A DNA stretch of 64,000 nt, taken from G963665975 sp963665975. GTDB taxonomy: Bacteria > Bacteroidota > Rhodothermia > Rhodothermales > Bin80. The notes under the pieces are model-generated. The model was given only the letters and a program-made list of their open reading frames with translations. It was not told the DNA's origin and ran no database searches. Positions 44,546-53,983 of the stretch are shown here, piece by piece. The DNA is taken from positions 3,534,001 to 3,598,000 of the forward strand of contig OY762508.1 of assembly GCA_963665975.1 (NCBI GenBank). The letters are read 5' to 3'. Position numbers and translations under genes: made by a program. Position 1 is the first letter of the stretch, and every line of letters starts with the position of its first letter.

Positions 44546-46792
44546 ATGCATGATTCGCTCCTGGCCTTGATCCCGTGGCTGGTGGCGATGCTGTCTCTGG
44601 TCTTGTTGCAGCCTTTTGCGGTAGCAGCTCAAGTGAGTGGGATTGCTGTTGTTCGCGGCAATGTCACCAATGCCGACGGACTCCCCTTGGGGTATGTCAA
44701 TGTGTACATTCTCGGCACTACGGACGGAGCGGCGACTACATCGGATGGCCAATTTGCATTCAGGACTCGCCATCTGGGAGAGCAACAGATCCGCGCCGCT
44801 ATGATAGGCTTCGAGACGTTCGGACTGCAACTGCATCTGTCTCCAGGAGACACTAACACGGTCCGAATTGTGCTCCGAGATGCCCTCGTTCGCCTTGACG
44901 AAACCATCGTCGAAGCAGATGCCTACACGACGGGCGACGGCGAAACCGCCACACTACAGTCCCTGGATGTGGTTACAACCGCGGGGGCCGCTGCCGATAT
45001 CTTTCGGGTCATCAAAACCTTCCCGGGGGTGTCGATGGTCGACGAAGGCGCGGGCTTATTCGTGCGGGGCGGCGATGTGAGCGAAACCGTCATCCTGCTG
45101 GATCAGGCAACGGTGACCCATCCGTACAAGTATGAATCTCCTACAGGTGGTGTTTTCGGTACCATACCTCCGTTCATGGTTCGCGGCACGGTGTTCTCCT
45201 CCGGCGGATTTTCTGCTCGTTACGGCAACGCGCTCTCGGCTATTCTCGCCATGGACAGCCAGGACATGCCGCCCGTGCATCAATACTCGCTGGGTCTCGG
45301 ACTTGCCGCGGTATCATTAGGCGCACACATGCCTATACTCCCCGGAAAGTTGGGTGTGCGCTTTACGGGCAACCGCAGTTTCACCGAAACCATGTTCCGG
45401 CTAAATGGCCAGAAGGATCAGTTCTTGACGACACCGAGGAGTTACGATGTCAATCTCAGCGTCATCTACCAGTATTCGTCGACCGGTCGCGTAAAGCTGT
45501 TCAACTTCACCACAGATGACCGTGTGGGAGTATTCGTCCCTGAGCCGTCCTTTGGTGGCATATACCGTGGCGAGACGACTAGCTGGCTTCATAATGTGCA
45601 ATGGGTGGACATTTTGAATTCCTGGTTCGTACAGACCAGTGCTTCGCTCAGTCGCTATACGGCCAGCCAGCAGCTCGGAAACCTGGATCTGGAACCCGGT
45701 GATGACACCTACAAGCTTCGCACTGACGCCGAGCGTGAGGTTGGTCAGCACTCGCGCTTCGGCATCGGCGCTGAAATTGAGCGTACGAACAGCCATTTTC
45801 GGGGCACTATACCAGCTCGGGAAGGCGTGCTGAATCCGGCAGCAGCTAAGCTGCATCTGAATTATACAAGTGCTGCAACGCGAGTCGGCTTTTATGGGGA
45901 AGCAGAATTCAGGCCAGCCCGGCGCATCCTGCTCTTGGTAGGTGCGCGGACCGATTACCACGAACAATCAGGCCATACTACCGTCGACCCACGCCTTTCT
46001 GCTCGGTACCTCATTTCACGGGCGTCGCGCATTCGACTGGCTTGGGGGCTTTATCATCAGTTCCCGGCACCCTACGAATACAATGCGGCGTTCCCACTAT
46101 CTGCACTCCAGCCTCAGTTGGCCCAACACCTCATCCTGGGTTGGCATTATGAGAAAGGCCCGGTGACGCTGCGGCTGGAGGCCTACGACAAGACGTATCG
46201 CAATCTGACGCTCTCCACTGGCGAATCAACCTATTTGAGTATAGGCGAGGGCGAGGCTCGTGGACTGGACTTCTTCATGAGGTACGGCAGATATCTCGAA
46301 ACCCGATTCAATGGCTGGATTGCCTACTCCCTGCTCAATTCAAGGCGGCTTCAGGCGCGGCAATTAGGATATGGTTACATGCTGGAGCAGGGACCATCTC
46401 CGTACGACATTACGCACAATCTCACGGTAGTCGGCAAAGTTAGAATCGTCAAGTCTCTGTATGGAAGCCTTACGTTCAGACACGCAACCGGACGTCCGGT
46501 TACACCCGTAGTGGATGCCATATCCGCAGACGACGGGAGTTATTTTCTACCGGTACACGGTTCGCCGGGGTCTGAACGACTACCTGACTTTCGCCGGCTG
46601 GATGTTTCGGCCAATTATTTCGTGCCGTTCGGAATGCACAATGTTTCCATTTACGTTTCCGTAGGCAACCTGCTTAATCGTGCCAATGTACTGGACTACG
46701 ACTATTCTCTGGACTATTCGAGTCGCAGCGAGCGTGCGACGAGGTACCGCCGATTCCTGTATTTCGGAGCTGTGTTCAATTTCTCCCCGTAG
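44546..46792 (+). CDS. TonB-dependent receptor with carboxypeptidase-like N-terminal domain
   Basis: A 748-residue outer-membrane receptor. From ATG 44546 there is a signal peptide (LLALIPWLVAMLSLVLLQPF, processed near AVAAQ), then a carboxypeptidase-D regulatory-like domain (GNVTNADGLPLGYVNVYILG and MIGFETFGLQL). A plug follows with FRVIKTFPGVSMVDEGAGLF, VRGGDVSETVILLDQ and a beta-barrel with alternating strands to the terminal YFGAVFNFSP. It is not paired with a SusD gene. A GTG at 44516 is an alternative start. The ligand is unknown. The TPR gene begins about 110 bp downstream in the same direction. Confidence 0.9.
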   Translation: MHDSLLALIPWLVAMLSLVLLQPFAVAAQVSGIAVVRGNVTNADGLPLGYVNVYILGTTDGAATTSDGQFAFRTRHLGEQQIRAAMIGFETFGLQLHLSPGDTNTVRIVLRDALVRLDETIVEADAYTTGDGETATLQSLDVVTTAGAAADIFRVIKTFPGVSMVDEGAGLFVRGGDVSETVILLDQATVTHPYKYESPTGGVFGTIPPFMVRGTVFSSGGFSARYGNALSAILAMDSQDMPPVHQYSLGLGLAAVSLGAHMPILPGKLGVRFTGNRSFTETMFRLNGQKDQFLTTPRSYDVNLSVIYQYSSTGRVKLFNFTTDDRVGVFVPEPSFGGIYRGETTSWLHNVQWVDILNSWFVQTSASLSRYTASQQLGNLDLEPGDDTYKLRTDAEREVGQHSRFGIGAEIERTNSHFRGTIPAREGVLNPAAAKLHLNYTSAATRVGFYGEAEFRPARRILLLVGARTDYHEQSGHTTVDPRLSARYLISRASRIRLAWGLYHQFPAPYEYNAAFPLSALQPQLAQHLILGWHYEKGPVTLRLEAYDKTYRNLTLSTGESTYLSIGEGEARGLDFFMRYGRYLETRFNGWIAYSLLNSRRLQARQLGYGYMLEQGPSPYDITHNLTVVGKVRIVKSLYGSLTFRHATGRPVTPVVDAISADDGSYFLPVHGSPGSERLPDFRRLDVSANYFVPFGMHNVSIYVSVGNLLNRANVLDYDYSLDYSSRSERATRYRRFLYFGAVFNFSP

Positions 46793-46901
46793 CCGATTTC
46801 AGCCATACCCGCCAAAGCCAATGCGTGAACAAATTCGCTGCCTTAACCAACAATCCCGACGCCAGCACGCGGGTAGTCCATGCACCAGGCCCCAGAGACT
46901 C

Positions 46902-47693
46902 ATGCAACGCGCTACACAATTCTTAATCTTCGCGACTATCCTTTTCGCCACTTCCGTACGTGCCCAGCCAGTCGACTCATTGTTACTGCAGGCAAAACAG
47001 ATGCTTCGTGAAGGCGAAATGGAAGGCAGCTCCGACAAAATGCTTCTGGCCCGCGTAACGTTTGAACGGGCAACGGCCAATGACAGTGTCGCCACGCTTG
47101 CCCACTACTACGCGGCGTACGCCGCACGTCAACTAGTTAGCCTGCTTATGAGCAACAATTCAGACACTCCTAGTCGCGAGTTGTTGTTTCACATTGATTA
47201 TGCTATCCAGCATCTGGAGGCGGCTACGCAGCGTGACCCGTCCTTTGCAGAAGGATTGGCGCTACTGGCGAGCGTCTACGGACGGAAGATTGACCTAAGG
47301 CCCGTTGCGGGTATGACCCTGGGACCAAAGTCCAACCGCGCCCAGAAAACGGCACAAGAACTGGCTCCGGACAATCCGAGAGTGGTTCTGCTCAAGGCCG
47401 TTAGCGACTACAACACGCCCAGAATGTGGGGCGGCAACAAGAAGCGGGCCATAGACGGACTCCATCGGGCGACAGAGCTATTCCAGAAAGAAGCAGTTTC
47501 AGATCCTCTGCAGCCCTCGTGGGGGCACAGTGCAGTATACGCATGGCTGGGCATTGTCTACATGGACGAGAACAATCTTCCCGAAGCGCGCAGGGCCCTT
47601 GAGAACGCGCTGATCATCAATCCGGAATTCGGCTGGGTAAAGTACGGACTTATGCCTGCTCTCGACCGGCGCGAGGGCGTATCATCCAACTAG
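46902..47693 (+). CDS. Exported TPR-repeat protein
   Basis: A 263-residue protein with a signal peptide (QFLIFATILFATSVRAQ) from ATG 46902, followed by helical TPR-like repeats. Clear repeat pieces are ATQRDPSFAEGLALLASVYG and WLGIVYMDENNLPEARRALE with NALIINPEFGWVKYGL. It probably acts as a periplasmic interaction module. It lies just after the TonB receptor, with which it may be co-expressed. The longer in-frame extension upstream overlaps the receptor and is not coding in this frame. Confidence 0.8.
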   Translation: MQRATQFLIFATILFATSVRAQPVDSLLLQAKQMLREGEMEGSSDKMLLARVTFERATANDSVATLAHYYAAYAARQLVSLLMSNNSDTPSRELLFHIDYAIQHLEAATQRDPSFAEGLALLASVYGRKIDLRPVAGMTLGPKSNRAQKTAQELAPDNPRVVLLKAVSDYNTPRMWGGNKKRAIDGLHRATELFQKEAVSDPLQPSWGHSAVYAWLGIVYMDENNLPEARRALENALIINPEFGWVKYGLMPALDRREGVSSN

Positions 47694-47952
47694 GTTTAGG
47701 CGACTCGGAAAGGGAAGGTCAGTCCCAGATGGGATGTCTGTATTTTGGATCAATCCGATGCCCAACGGGGCAAAGACAAGGTTCTTGCCGATTCCCTGCT
47801 GCTTGTCCCAGAGCTAGTGCTTGCCTAAAAGTCCTTTAGTTGATCTGAGGGTGGGCAATGGAAACCCAAGGTGACGAGGTTTCCGGGCTCGACTTTGGGC
47901 ATTTTGCACTGGCGCGTCGCATAGAGGAGCCAAGTATGCCGTAGGGAGCCGT

Positions 47953-48678
47953 CTACAACCTCCGTGGCCGTGGCGCAATGCGGCCTGTCAGATCCAACGT
48001 AGGCAGATCTTGCTGCTCGCCCTTGTGGAGAGGCGTCAGATCCAGCAGGTATGCGCTGCGATAATAGACATCTATGTCACCGGTGATCTTCAGCCTGCCA
48101 CTCCGGCGGGCATCATGCAGCTGCGTTGCGCCCGTCAGGATCGCGAGGAACGTATCATCATTCAGGGTGAGCACGCAGTCCGGCCGCGCTCCCGGTCCCA
48201 ATCCAGGCTCCAGCCGCTGGTCGTAAATGCGCACGTGAAATACTTCCGAGTCCAGGCGAAATTCAAGTTCGTCGGAAGCGGCAAACGATGGGTCGAACCG
48301 GAAGCGGGCCTGCATGGCCATCAGTGCGCAACCGGAAAGGGATATCGACCGATCACCCAACGGCGGCATCGCGCGATAACCCCAGCGTGTCAGCGTGACC
48401 AGCACCGGCTGGAGCTCGATACCACGGTCTGTCAGCGCATAAGCTACCGTCGAGGCCGGCGGCGCAAGCACGCGAGATTCAATCACCCCATGCGCCTTCA
48501 GGTGTTTGAGCCGCCTGGTAAGAAGATTGGTGCTGATACCCGGCAGGCGAAGGAGGAGATCTTTGAAGCGTTTAGGACCCGTCATCAATTCCCGGATAAC
48601 AAGCAGGCTCCACCGTTCCCCCACTATATCAAGGGCATGGGCGAGCCCGCAGTATTGACCGTAGCTTCGGGTTGTCAT
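47953..48678 (-). CDS. HxlR-type regulator fused to an SCP2-like domain
   Basis: A 241-residue protein from ATG 48678. Residues about 5-100 form an HxlR/MarR-like winged helix (QYCGLAHALDIVGERWSLLV and LLRLPGISTNLLTRRLKHLK, with SRVLAPPASTVAYALTDRG). Residues about 130-230 resemble the sterol-carrier SCP2-like fold (DCVLTLNDDTFLAILTGATQ, then RSGRLKITGDIDVY). Such fusions occur as transcription regulators sensing small hydrophobic ligands. A longer frame reaches 48756, but its extra residues look like random hydrophobic sequence. It is on the same strand as the M23 peptidase gene, 91 bp downstream of it. The targets are unknown. Confidence 0.85.
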   Translation of the reverse strand: MTTRSYGQYCGLAHALDIVGERWSLLVIRELMTGPKRFKDLLLRLPGISTNLLTRRLKHLKAHGVIESRVLAPPASTVAYALTDRGIELQPVLVTLTRWGYRAMPPLGDRSISLSGCALMAMQARFRFDPSFAASDELEFRLDSEVFHVRIYDQRLEPGLGPGARPDCVLTLNDDTFLAILTGATQLHDARRSGRLKITGDIDVYYRSAYLLDLTPLHKGEQQDLPTLDLTGRIAPRPRRL

Positions 48679-48769
48679 GGAGCTTGAAGAAACAATGAAA
48701 ACGGGTTGCTTCAAAAATGATACTAAAATTACGGCGATAATGAAACTGCATTCCACACGCCACAGCAGG

Positions 48770-50020
48770 CTATGGCGTCGGCTCGGGGAGCGTCAATTGA
48801 GGCAATACGGAATCGGCCATGGCGATGAACTCTGCGCGGCGTTCCTCGGCGATTGGCTCGGCGGGTGGCAATGTTATCGTACGCGGATTCACCGGCTTGC
48901 CATTCCTGGTGAGTCGGTAACAGACGTGCGGACCGTTCGCAAGCCCAGTGCTTCCCACATGCCCGATGACATCTCCCTGCTTTATTCGCTGACCTACACG
49001 CAGGCCTGCCTTGAATCTGGACATGTGCAGGTAAGTCGTCGCATAGCCGCGAGCATGCTTGACACGTACGTAGTTGCCATTCCCTCGGGTATATCCCTTG
49101 TTGATCACAACGCCGTCCGCAGTGGTGCGAATGGGGGTTCCGGTCGGTGCGGCGTAGTCGGTGCCGTAGTGGGGTTGCACGCGCTTCCGTATCGGGTGAT
49201 ACCGACGCAGGCTAAAGCCTGAGCTGATCCGGGAATATTCGACGGGGGCCTTCAGGAAGGCTCTTCGCATGGTGTTCCCCTGTTCGTCGTAGTAGCCATC
49301 TTCAAACAGGAAGGCGTAGTTTCGCTTGCCTGCGCTTTCGAACAGTGCGGCAACGATATCGAATTGCCAGGTCGAATCCCGAACGACCTGCTCCTCATAG
49401 ATAATGTGGAAGCGATCTCCGGGCTGCAGGTGGTGAAAGTCAATCTGCCAGGCATATAGTTGCTCCAGTTTCACTGCCATGGCCGGTTTCTCGCCAACGT
49501 CGTACAGGGTTTGCCACAGGGAGGATCGAATCTCGCCCACTGCACTGCGGCGTCGAGTAGATACGGGAAGCGCACCGCCAACTACGGCAACGGAGTCCCG
49601 GAAATCGAAGATCACATAATTGGGAAGGCTCCGGTGGAATATCCAAAGTTGGGGCGCCGTCAATGCAGTATCCTGGTAGGTGCGGTAGGAGTCGCCCGCG
49701 ATGAGTGCGCGAGGATTGAACAAGCCTTGGGTCTGCGCTGCCTGGGCGGCTTGGTAGATCACAGGCAGAGGTACGCCGGCGCCAGACAAGATTGTCTCCA
49801 GCGTTTGGCCTGCTCGAACCCGCTCTTCCCAGGCCTGGTAGAGGGTTGTATCGACTCCGTATGGATCGTGCGGGCTCCCCTGGGCCGCCGACTCCGCAAT
49901 GTCATCAGTAGAAAGCAGGCTTCTCATTACGGTAGTGGCCAACAGCAAGAATGCAGCTGCCAACAAAATGAGCCCTGTACGGTGCATACGATGCGTGCCT
50001 GGTAGTCGTGCGTGCGTCAT
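48770..50020 (-). CDS. M23-family (LytM-type) cell-wall endopeptidase
   Basis: A 416-residue peptidoglycan DD-endopeptidase or its regulator. A single N-terminal membrane segment (TGLILLAAAFLLLATTV) anchors it in the inner membrane. Residues about 60-250 contain an OapA-like region with a hydrophobic-repeat pattern (LETILSGAGVPLPVIYQAAQ, LQPGDRFHIIYEEQV). The LytM zinc site is complete: VQPHYGTDYAAPTGTPI (His and Asp), YATTYLHMSRF and GPHVCYRL. It is of the same type as MepM/YebA. The start at Met1 (50020) or at Met12 (49987) cannot be decided. It is the third gene in a minus-strand series. Confidence 0.92.
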   Translation of the reverse strand: MTHARLPGTHRMHRTGLILLAAAFLLLATTVMRSLLSTDDIAESAAQGSPHDPYGVDTTLYQAWEERVRAGQTLETILSGAGVPLPVIYQAAQAAQTQGLFNPRALIAGDSYRTYQDTALTAPQLWIFHRSLPNYVIFDFRDSVAVVGGALPVSTRRRSAVGEIRSSLWQTLYDVGEKPAMAVKLEQLYAWQIDFHHLQPGDRFHIIYEEQVVRDSTWQFDIVAALFESAGKRNYAFLFEDGYYDEQGNTMRRAFLKAPVEYSRISSGFSLRRYHPIRKRVQPHYGTDYAAPTGTPIRTTADGVVINKGYTRGNGNYVRVKHARGYATTYLHMSRFKAGLRVGQRIKQGDVIGHVGSTGLANGPHVCYRLTRNGKPVNPRTITLPPAEPIAEERRAEFIAMADSVLPQLTLPEPTP

Positions 50021-50131
50021 GGCTGATCGGCGTCAAGGAACAGGTCATGGTAACATTGCAGGTTCCGAAGCGGACGGAGCGCAAACATGCACGGGGAGAC
50101 TTGGAAGGGGTATGCCCTTTGGTATGCTTTT

Positions 50132-50689
50132 TCAGCCGATCGGATTCCACAGCACATCATCTACATTCGCTTTGGCATTCACCCATCGGGCCAGGACAAA
50201 GAGCAAGTCTGACAATCGGTTGAGGTAGATCAGGGTATGGGGAGTCAGAGGCTCCTCTCGCGCGGCGGTCACGACTGTGCGCTCCGCGCGCCGGCAGACG
50301 GCTCGCGCCAGGTGCAGCATAGCCGCAGTCTGCGTGCCTCCTTGCAATATAAAGTTCTTGAGTGGCGCCAAGTCCTGTTCGTAGGTGTCGATCGCTTCTT
50401 CCAGGAATGTGGCATGCTCTGCTCGCATCCGAGGCGCGCTTGCTCGCGATTCCAGCGGCGTAGCCAGATCTGCTCCGAGTGTGAACAACTCAGTCTGGAT
50501 CCGGTCCAGTAGTGGATCCAGGATTTCCTCACCGGGCTGCCCCTTGAGCAGCACCCGGGCCATTCCGAGAAAGGCATTGGTTTCATCCACATGCCCTGTG
50601 GCGATGATGCGAGGATGATCCTTGTTCACGCGGTCGCCCCCGAATAATCCGGTGGTTCCCTTATCGCCGGTGCGGGTGTAGATCTTCAT
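50132..50689 (-). CDS. Cob(I)alamin adenosyltransferase (PduO/ATR type)
   Basis: A 185-residue enzyme that adenosylates cob(I)alamin with ATP to give adenosylcobalamin. The ATP-binding N terminus IYTRTGDKGTTGLFGGDRVN and the helical core LKNFILQGGTQTAAMLHLAR, then AVCRRAERTV and YLNRLSDLLFVLARW are intact. The length is typical. It lies 18 bp after the ABC ATPase gene on the same strand. It can supply the cofactor used by the fused mutase encoded at 38-41 kb, and possibly other B12 enzymes elsewhere. Confidence 0.96.
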   Translation of the reverse strand: MKIYTRTGDKGTTGLFGGDRVNKDHPRIIATGHVDETNAFLGMARVLLKGQPGEEILDPLLDRIQTELFTLGADLATPLESRASAPRMRAEHATFLEEAIDTYEQDLAPLKNFILQGGTQTAAMLHLARAVCRRAERTVVTAAREEPLTPHTLIYLNRLSDLLFVLARWVNAKANVDDVLWNPIG

Positions 50690-50707
50690 AGCGGTGCAGG
50701 TTCTATA

Positions 50708-51484
50708 TCATGCTATGGGCTGCTTCACATAGATGCGTAGGTACCCGTTGTTGGATCGTTGTACATATCCCTTGATACGAAAGATGGAGGCCAGTAGAGA
50801 CTCCGTAAGCACCTCCTGCGGCGTCCCCGTAGCCACGAGGCGGCCATCTTCCAGGACGAACAGATGATCGGCGTAGCGTGCTGCCAACTCCAATTCGTGG
50901 AAGACGGCCACAACAGTGCTTCCCTGTTTGACGAACGAATGCACGAGATCCAGGAACCCGTACTGGTGATGCACATCGAGATGGGTTGTGGGCTCATCCA
51001 GTAGCAGAAGCTTGGCTTCCTGCACGAGAGCTTGGGCGAGGAACACTCGCTGCCGCTCACCGCCACTTAGCGAAAGCATGGAGCGTGTGGAGAACGCGCC
51101 CATGTCCACCCACTCGAGGGCGCGCTGAACCAGCTTTCTGTCATTCCGGGTCGTGCGGTCCCAATAACCCTTATGTGGCGACCTGCCGAGCAGAACGATG
51201 TCCCTTACCGTGAAGTCGAACGAAAGTGGCGTGACTTGCCGGACAAACGCCAACTGCTGCGCCATTTCGCGGACCTTCCAGTCTGACACCGCACGGCTAT
51301 TTACACTCAGCGATCCCGTGTAGGACTGGAGTCCGCTGATGGTTCGGAGCAGCGTAGTCTTGCCGCTCCCATTAGGGCCGATGAGTCCTATCCATGCGCC
51401 AGCCTCAATGGAAAAGCAAATATCGCGGAGGATCGTGCGGCTACCGATCTTGACGTGCAGCCGGTCGGCGATAATCTGTGCCAC
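50708..51484 (-). CDS. ABC transporter ATPase of the iron-siderophore/cobalamin class
   Basis: A 258-residue ATPase with Walker A GLIGPNGSGKTTLLRT, signature motif MLSLSGGERQRVFLAQALV and Walker B KLLLLDEPTTHLDVHHQ, followed by the H-loop VAVFHELELAARYADHL. The best matches by pattern are the FecE/BtuD-like importers for siderophore, haem or vitamin B12. The pairing with a cobalamin adenosyltransferase 18 bp on makes B12 uptake (BtuD-like) attractive, but no permease or binding-protein gene is in the window. It starts at ATG 51484, about 100 bp from the divergent lipoprotein gene. Confidence 0.88.
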   Translation of the reverse strand: MAQIIADRLHVKIGSRTILRDICFSIEAGAWIGLIGPNGSGKTTLLRTISGLQSYTGSLSVNSRAVSDWKVREMAQQLAFVRQVTPLSFDFTVRDIVLLGRSPHKGYWDRTTRNDRKLVQRALEWVDMGAFSTRSMLSLSGGERQRVFLAQALVQEAKLLLLDEPTTHLDVHHQYGFLDLVHSFVKQGSTVVAVFHELELAARYADHLFVLEDGRLVATGTPQEVLTESLLASIFRIKGYVQRSNNGYLRIYVKQPIA

Positions 51485-51585
51485 GGTGATCAGGATTCAG
51501 GTGTGAGAGGCGCGCGACAGGAACATTCCGGGAACGCTCAATCTTTCAACAGGACTAGTACACGGTTTTGGAACGCTCTTGATCT

Positions 51586-52074
51586 ATGTGGAAAGGACTC
51601 GGGTATGTGGGTATGGTGGCATTGAGTGTTCTGGCGGGATCTGGTTGCGACTCCACAGAACAGCAGGGTGCGTATGAGGAACAGGCGTTCGCGGTTCCGT
51701 CCGGTATTACGCAGACCGACAGGTACGGCGAAATTATTTCGGAAGACCAGGACGACTGGCGCACAGCGCCGGCGTACCGCAGTCGCGTTCTTATTGATCC
51801 TGCGTTCCCCAATCCGTCATCCGCCGGAATTCAGGTTGCGATTCCTGTACGTGTAGTTGAATTCCGCGCTGTGCAGGGAGGCCTTGAGCTTGTGAGCTTC
51901 GATGACAATCGCATTGCGCGCCGCCTCGCTGATGTCCGGGATGCCCGTAATCCGGGAGCTTATGTGTTCAAATTCAATCCTGTTTCGCTTGGTGTTACGG
52001 GTCTGGTGAGAGTGTACATTGTGGATAACTTGGGTGCGTTGGTCTCCTATGGAGATATCCAAATCGAACAGTAG
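51586..52074 (+). CDS. Hypothetical lipoprotein
   Basis: A 162-residue lipoprotein. The signal (YVGMVALSVLAGSGC) has a good lipobox at Cys21. The mature region contains an IDPAFPNPSSAGIQVAIPV stretch similar in character to FlgD-like or sorting-tail strands, then alternating hydrophobic strands (VYIVDNLGALVSYGDIQIE) to the end. No family name can be assigned. Its 3' end overlaps the start region of the PAP2 gene, suggesting coupling. Confidence 0.7.
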   Translation: MWKGLGYVGMVALSVLAGSGCDSTEQQGAYEEQAFAVPSGITQTDRYGEIISEDQDDWRTAPAYRSRVLIDPAFPNPSSAGIQVAIPVRVVEFRAVQGGLELVSFDDNRIARRLADVRDARNPGAYVFKFNPVSLGVTGLVRVYIVDNLGALVSYGDIQIEQ

Positions 52075-52924
52075 CGCCTGTCCCGGTCCAGCGACCAAGC
52101 ACCTAAACCAAAACGTCCTGCGCGGCGGCTTGGTCAGGCTGCTATGCCTGGGAGCGTGGTGTACTATGCACATCGCCCTGTTCACGGCGCCTCCTGCTGT
52201 GGGACAGGGATCGTCGGATGACCCCATTCGCTTTCTCCGGTGGACTGTTGACGACATGAAGGCGCTTGGGCGGAGCGCGGTGTCACCCCGCTCTCTCCCG
52301 GTGGCAGCTGGTCTCGGAGGATCGGTGCTCTTGTTATCGCAATGGGATCAGGAGTTGACCGAAGGAGCGATTACTCGTGCGATGAACCTCGGATCGCGGC
52401 CGCGGCGCATATTGAATGAAGCAGGCAATGTGCGCCTTGTGCGGCCGATGGCACTGATCTTCTTTCTGGGCACGCTTGCCTCCGGCGACGAGAGGCTGCA
52501 GGATGCCGCTTTCACCTCATTCGAGGCCATCGTGGTGGCCAATCTGGTCACGAACGCGATAAAGGCGGTCACCGGTCGAGCGCGGCCTAGTCACGGACTA
52601 GGCGCCAAGTCCTTCAGGCCGTTCTCCGGCAGGACATCGTTCCCATCTGGCCATGCCACTACCGTGTTCGCCTGGACGACACCGTGGCTGTTGTACTACG
52701 GCAACGTGCCGTCGATTGTGCTATTTGTCGTGGGTGCGGGCACGGCGTTCGTTCGCATGGCAGACAATTTTCACTGGTTCTCTGATGTATTTGCGGGCGC
52801 CGCGATTGGATTTGGAGCAGGATACCTCCTGTCCCGGCGCCACCAGGGCAAGCGGGCCGGGTTCGACCTGTGGCCAGTCTTTAGAATGGGCGATGCCGGG
52901 CTGTCGCTGCGTCTGGCGCTGTAG
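52049..52924 (+). CDS. PAP2-family membrane or exported phosphatase
   Basis: A lipid-phosphate phosphatase-like protein of 291 residues from ATG 52049, which overlaps the preceding gene by 26 bases. A hydrophobic signal (LVRLLCLGAWCTMHIALFTA) is followed by several weak hydrophobic stretches. The PAP2 catalytic motifs are complete: KAVTGRARPSHG, FPSGHATTVFA and NFHWFSDVFAGAAIG. These enzymes dephosphorylate phosphatidic acid, undecaprenyl pyrophosphate or related substrates. The exact start is not certain. The 3' end overlaps the convergent threonylcarbamoyl-AMP synthase gene by 44 bp. Confidence 0.88.
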   Translation: MEISKSNSSACPGPATKHLNQNVLRGGLVRLLCLGAWCTMHIALFTAPPAVGQGSSDDPIRFLRWTVDDMKALGRSAVSPRSLPVAAGLGGSVLLLSQWDQELTEGAITRAMNLGSRPRRILNEAGNVRLVRPMALIFFLGTLASGDERLQDAAFTSFEAIVVANLVTNAIKAVTGRARPSHGLGAKSFRPFSGRTSFPSGHATTVFAWTTPWLLYYGNVPSIVLFVVGAGTAFVRMADNFHWFSDVFAGAAIGFGAGYLLSRRHQGKRAGFDLWPVFRMGDAGLSLRLAL

Positions 52925-53873
52925 CACCAGACACGTGCGCATTCGAGGCCTTCGTCAGACGGTCCATCAGCGCACGTCCGATCCCGGCGGTAGGCACTTC
53001 CTGACAGTAGATGACCTCGATGCCTTCGGCCTCGCACCGTCGAAAGAAGTCAAAGAAGCTGTGCGCGTACGCCTCCACAGATGGGAGCACTTGGGACAAT
53101 CCGAAAGCTCCTGAAGGCTCATCAAGGCCTATGTACGCACTCCGCTCGTGAGCCATAGCATCGCTCGGTGTGGTCACCAGCTTCACAGAGGCGCGGGGGG
53201 CATAGTGGCGGTAAAGAAGGCCCGGGCTTCTGACTTCGTCAATGCTTGCGTCAGCGACCGCCAGGCTCGGCAAGAGCTCCCTGAGCCGCTCTATGGTCAC
53301 GGCGCCGGTGCGCAGAACGACGGGAACCACCTGCGAACAATCCACGACGGTAGACTCCAGGCCAACCTGTGAATTCCCGTTCCGCAGGAGACAGGAAATG
53401 CGCCCTCCGAGATCCTCATGCACCGCCTGCCACGTGGTGGGACTGGGGCGGCCCGACAGGTTTGCAGACGGCGCGGCCACAGGTGTCCGGCAGGCTCGAA
53501 GAAACTCCTGGGCCAACGGATGTTCTGGCATGCGCACGGCGACCGTATTGAGTGCTCCTGTGACCATCGAAGGGACTTCTGGCCGCTTCTTCGCAATGAT
53601 ACTCACCGGTCCTGGAAAGCATTCCCGAATCAGGATGCGCGCGGCTGGCGAAAGGGCGAAGACAACACGATCAATCTGGCCGGGGTCCGCAACGTGGACG
53701 ATGAGCGGATTATCCAAAGGGCGCTGCTTGGCCTGAAAAATACGCCCTATTGCATCGACGTTGAATGCGTCTGCTCCCAACCCGTAGACGGTTTCGGTGG
53801 GGAAGGCGACGAGATGGCCGGCTCGCAGGATAGCTGCCGCCTTGAGAGGGTCACCGGTAAGAATTGTATTCAC
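52881..53873 (-). CDS. tsaC: L-threonylcarbamoyladenylate synthase (Sua5 type)
   Basis: A 330-residue enzyme for the first step of tRNA t6A37 synthesis, making threonylcarbamoyl-AMP from threonine, bicarbonate and ATP. The YrdC domain fills residues about 1-205: FPTETVYGLGADAFN, KQRPLDNPLIVHV, CFPGPVSIIAKK and PVAAPSANLSGRPSPT. A Sua5 C-terminal domain follows (SPGLLYRHYAPRASVKL) as in longer bacterial members. The start is GTG 53873; the frame is open for another 43 codons upstream, but that part has no similarity to the family and overlaps the divergent Gfo/Idh gene. The 3' end overlaps the convergent PAP2 gene by 44 bp. Confidence 0.93.
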   Translation of the reverse strand: MNTILTGDPLKAAAILRAGHLVAFPTETVYGLGADAFNVDAIGRIFQAKQRPLDNPLIVHVADPGQIDRVVFALSPAARILIRECFPGPVSIIAKKRPEVPSMVTGALNTVAVRMPEHPLAQEFLRACRTPVAAPSANLSGRPSPTTWQAVHEDLGGRISCLLRNGNSQVGLESTVVDCSQVVPVVLRTGAVTIERLRELLPSLAVADASIDEVRSPGLLYRHYAPRASVKLVTTPSDAMAHERSAYIGLDEPSGAFGLSQVLPSVEAYAHSFFDFFRRCEAEGIEVIYCQEVPTAGIGRALMDRLTKASNAHVSGATAPDAATARHRPF

Positions 53874-53983
53874 AGTGATCAGGGTCGCCTGAGAAGCATG
53901 GTAATGACTTGAACGCCAGGCATGCCATGTCGTTGCGTGGCTTTTTGTAAGTTGAGCCCTTCCGCACACCAGACTGCACGCAC

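Noticed and set aside
48010..48687. 225-codon plus-strand frame opposite the HxlR-SCP2 gene
   Set aside because: Opposite a gene with a clear winged-helix domain; no motif of its own.
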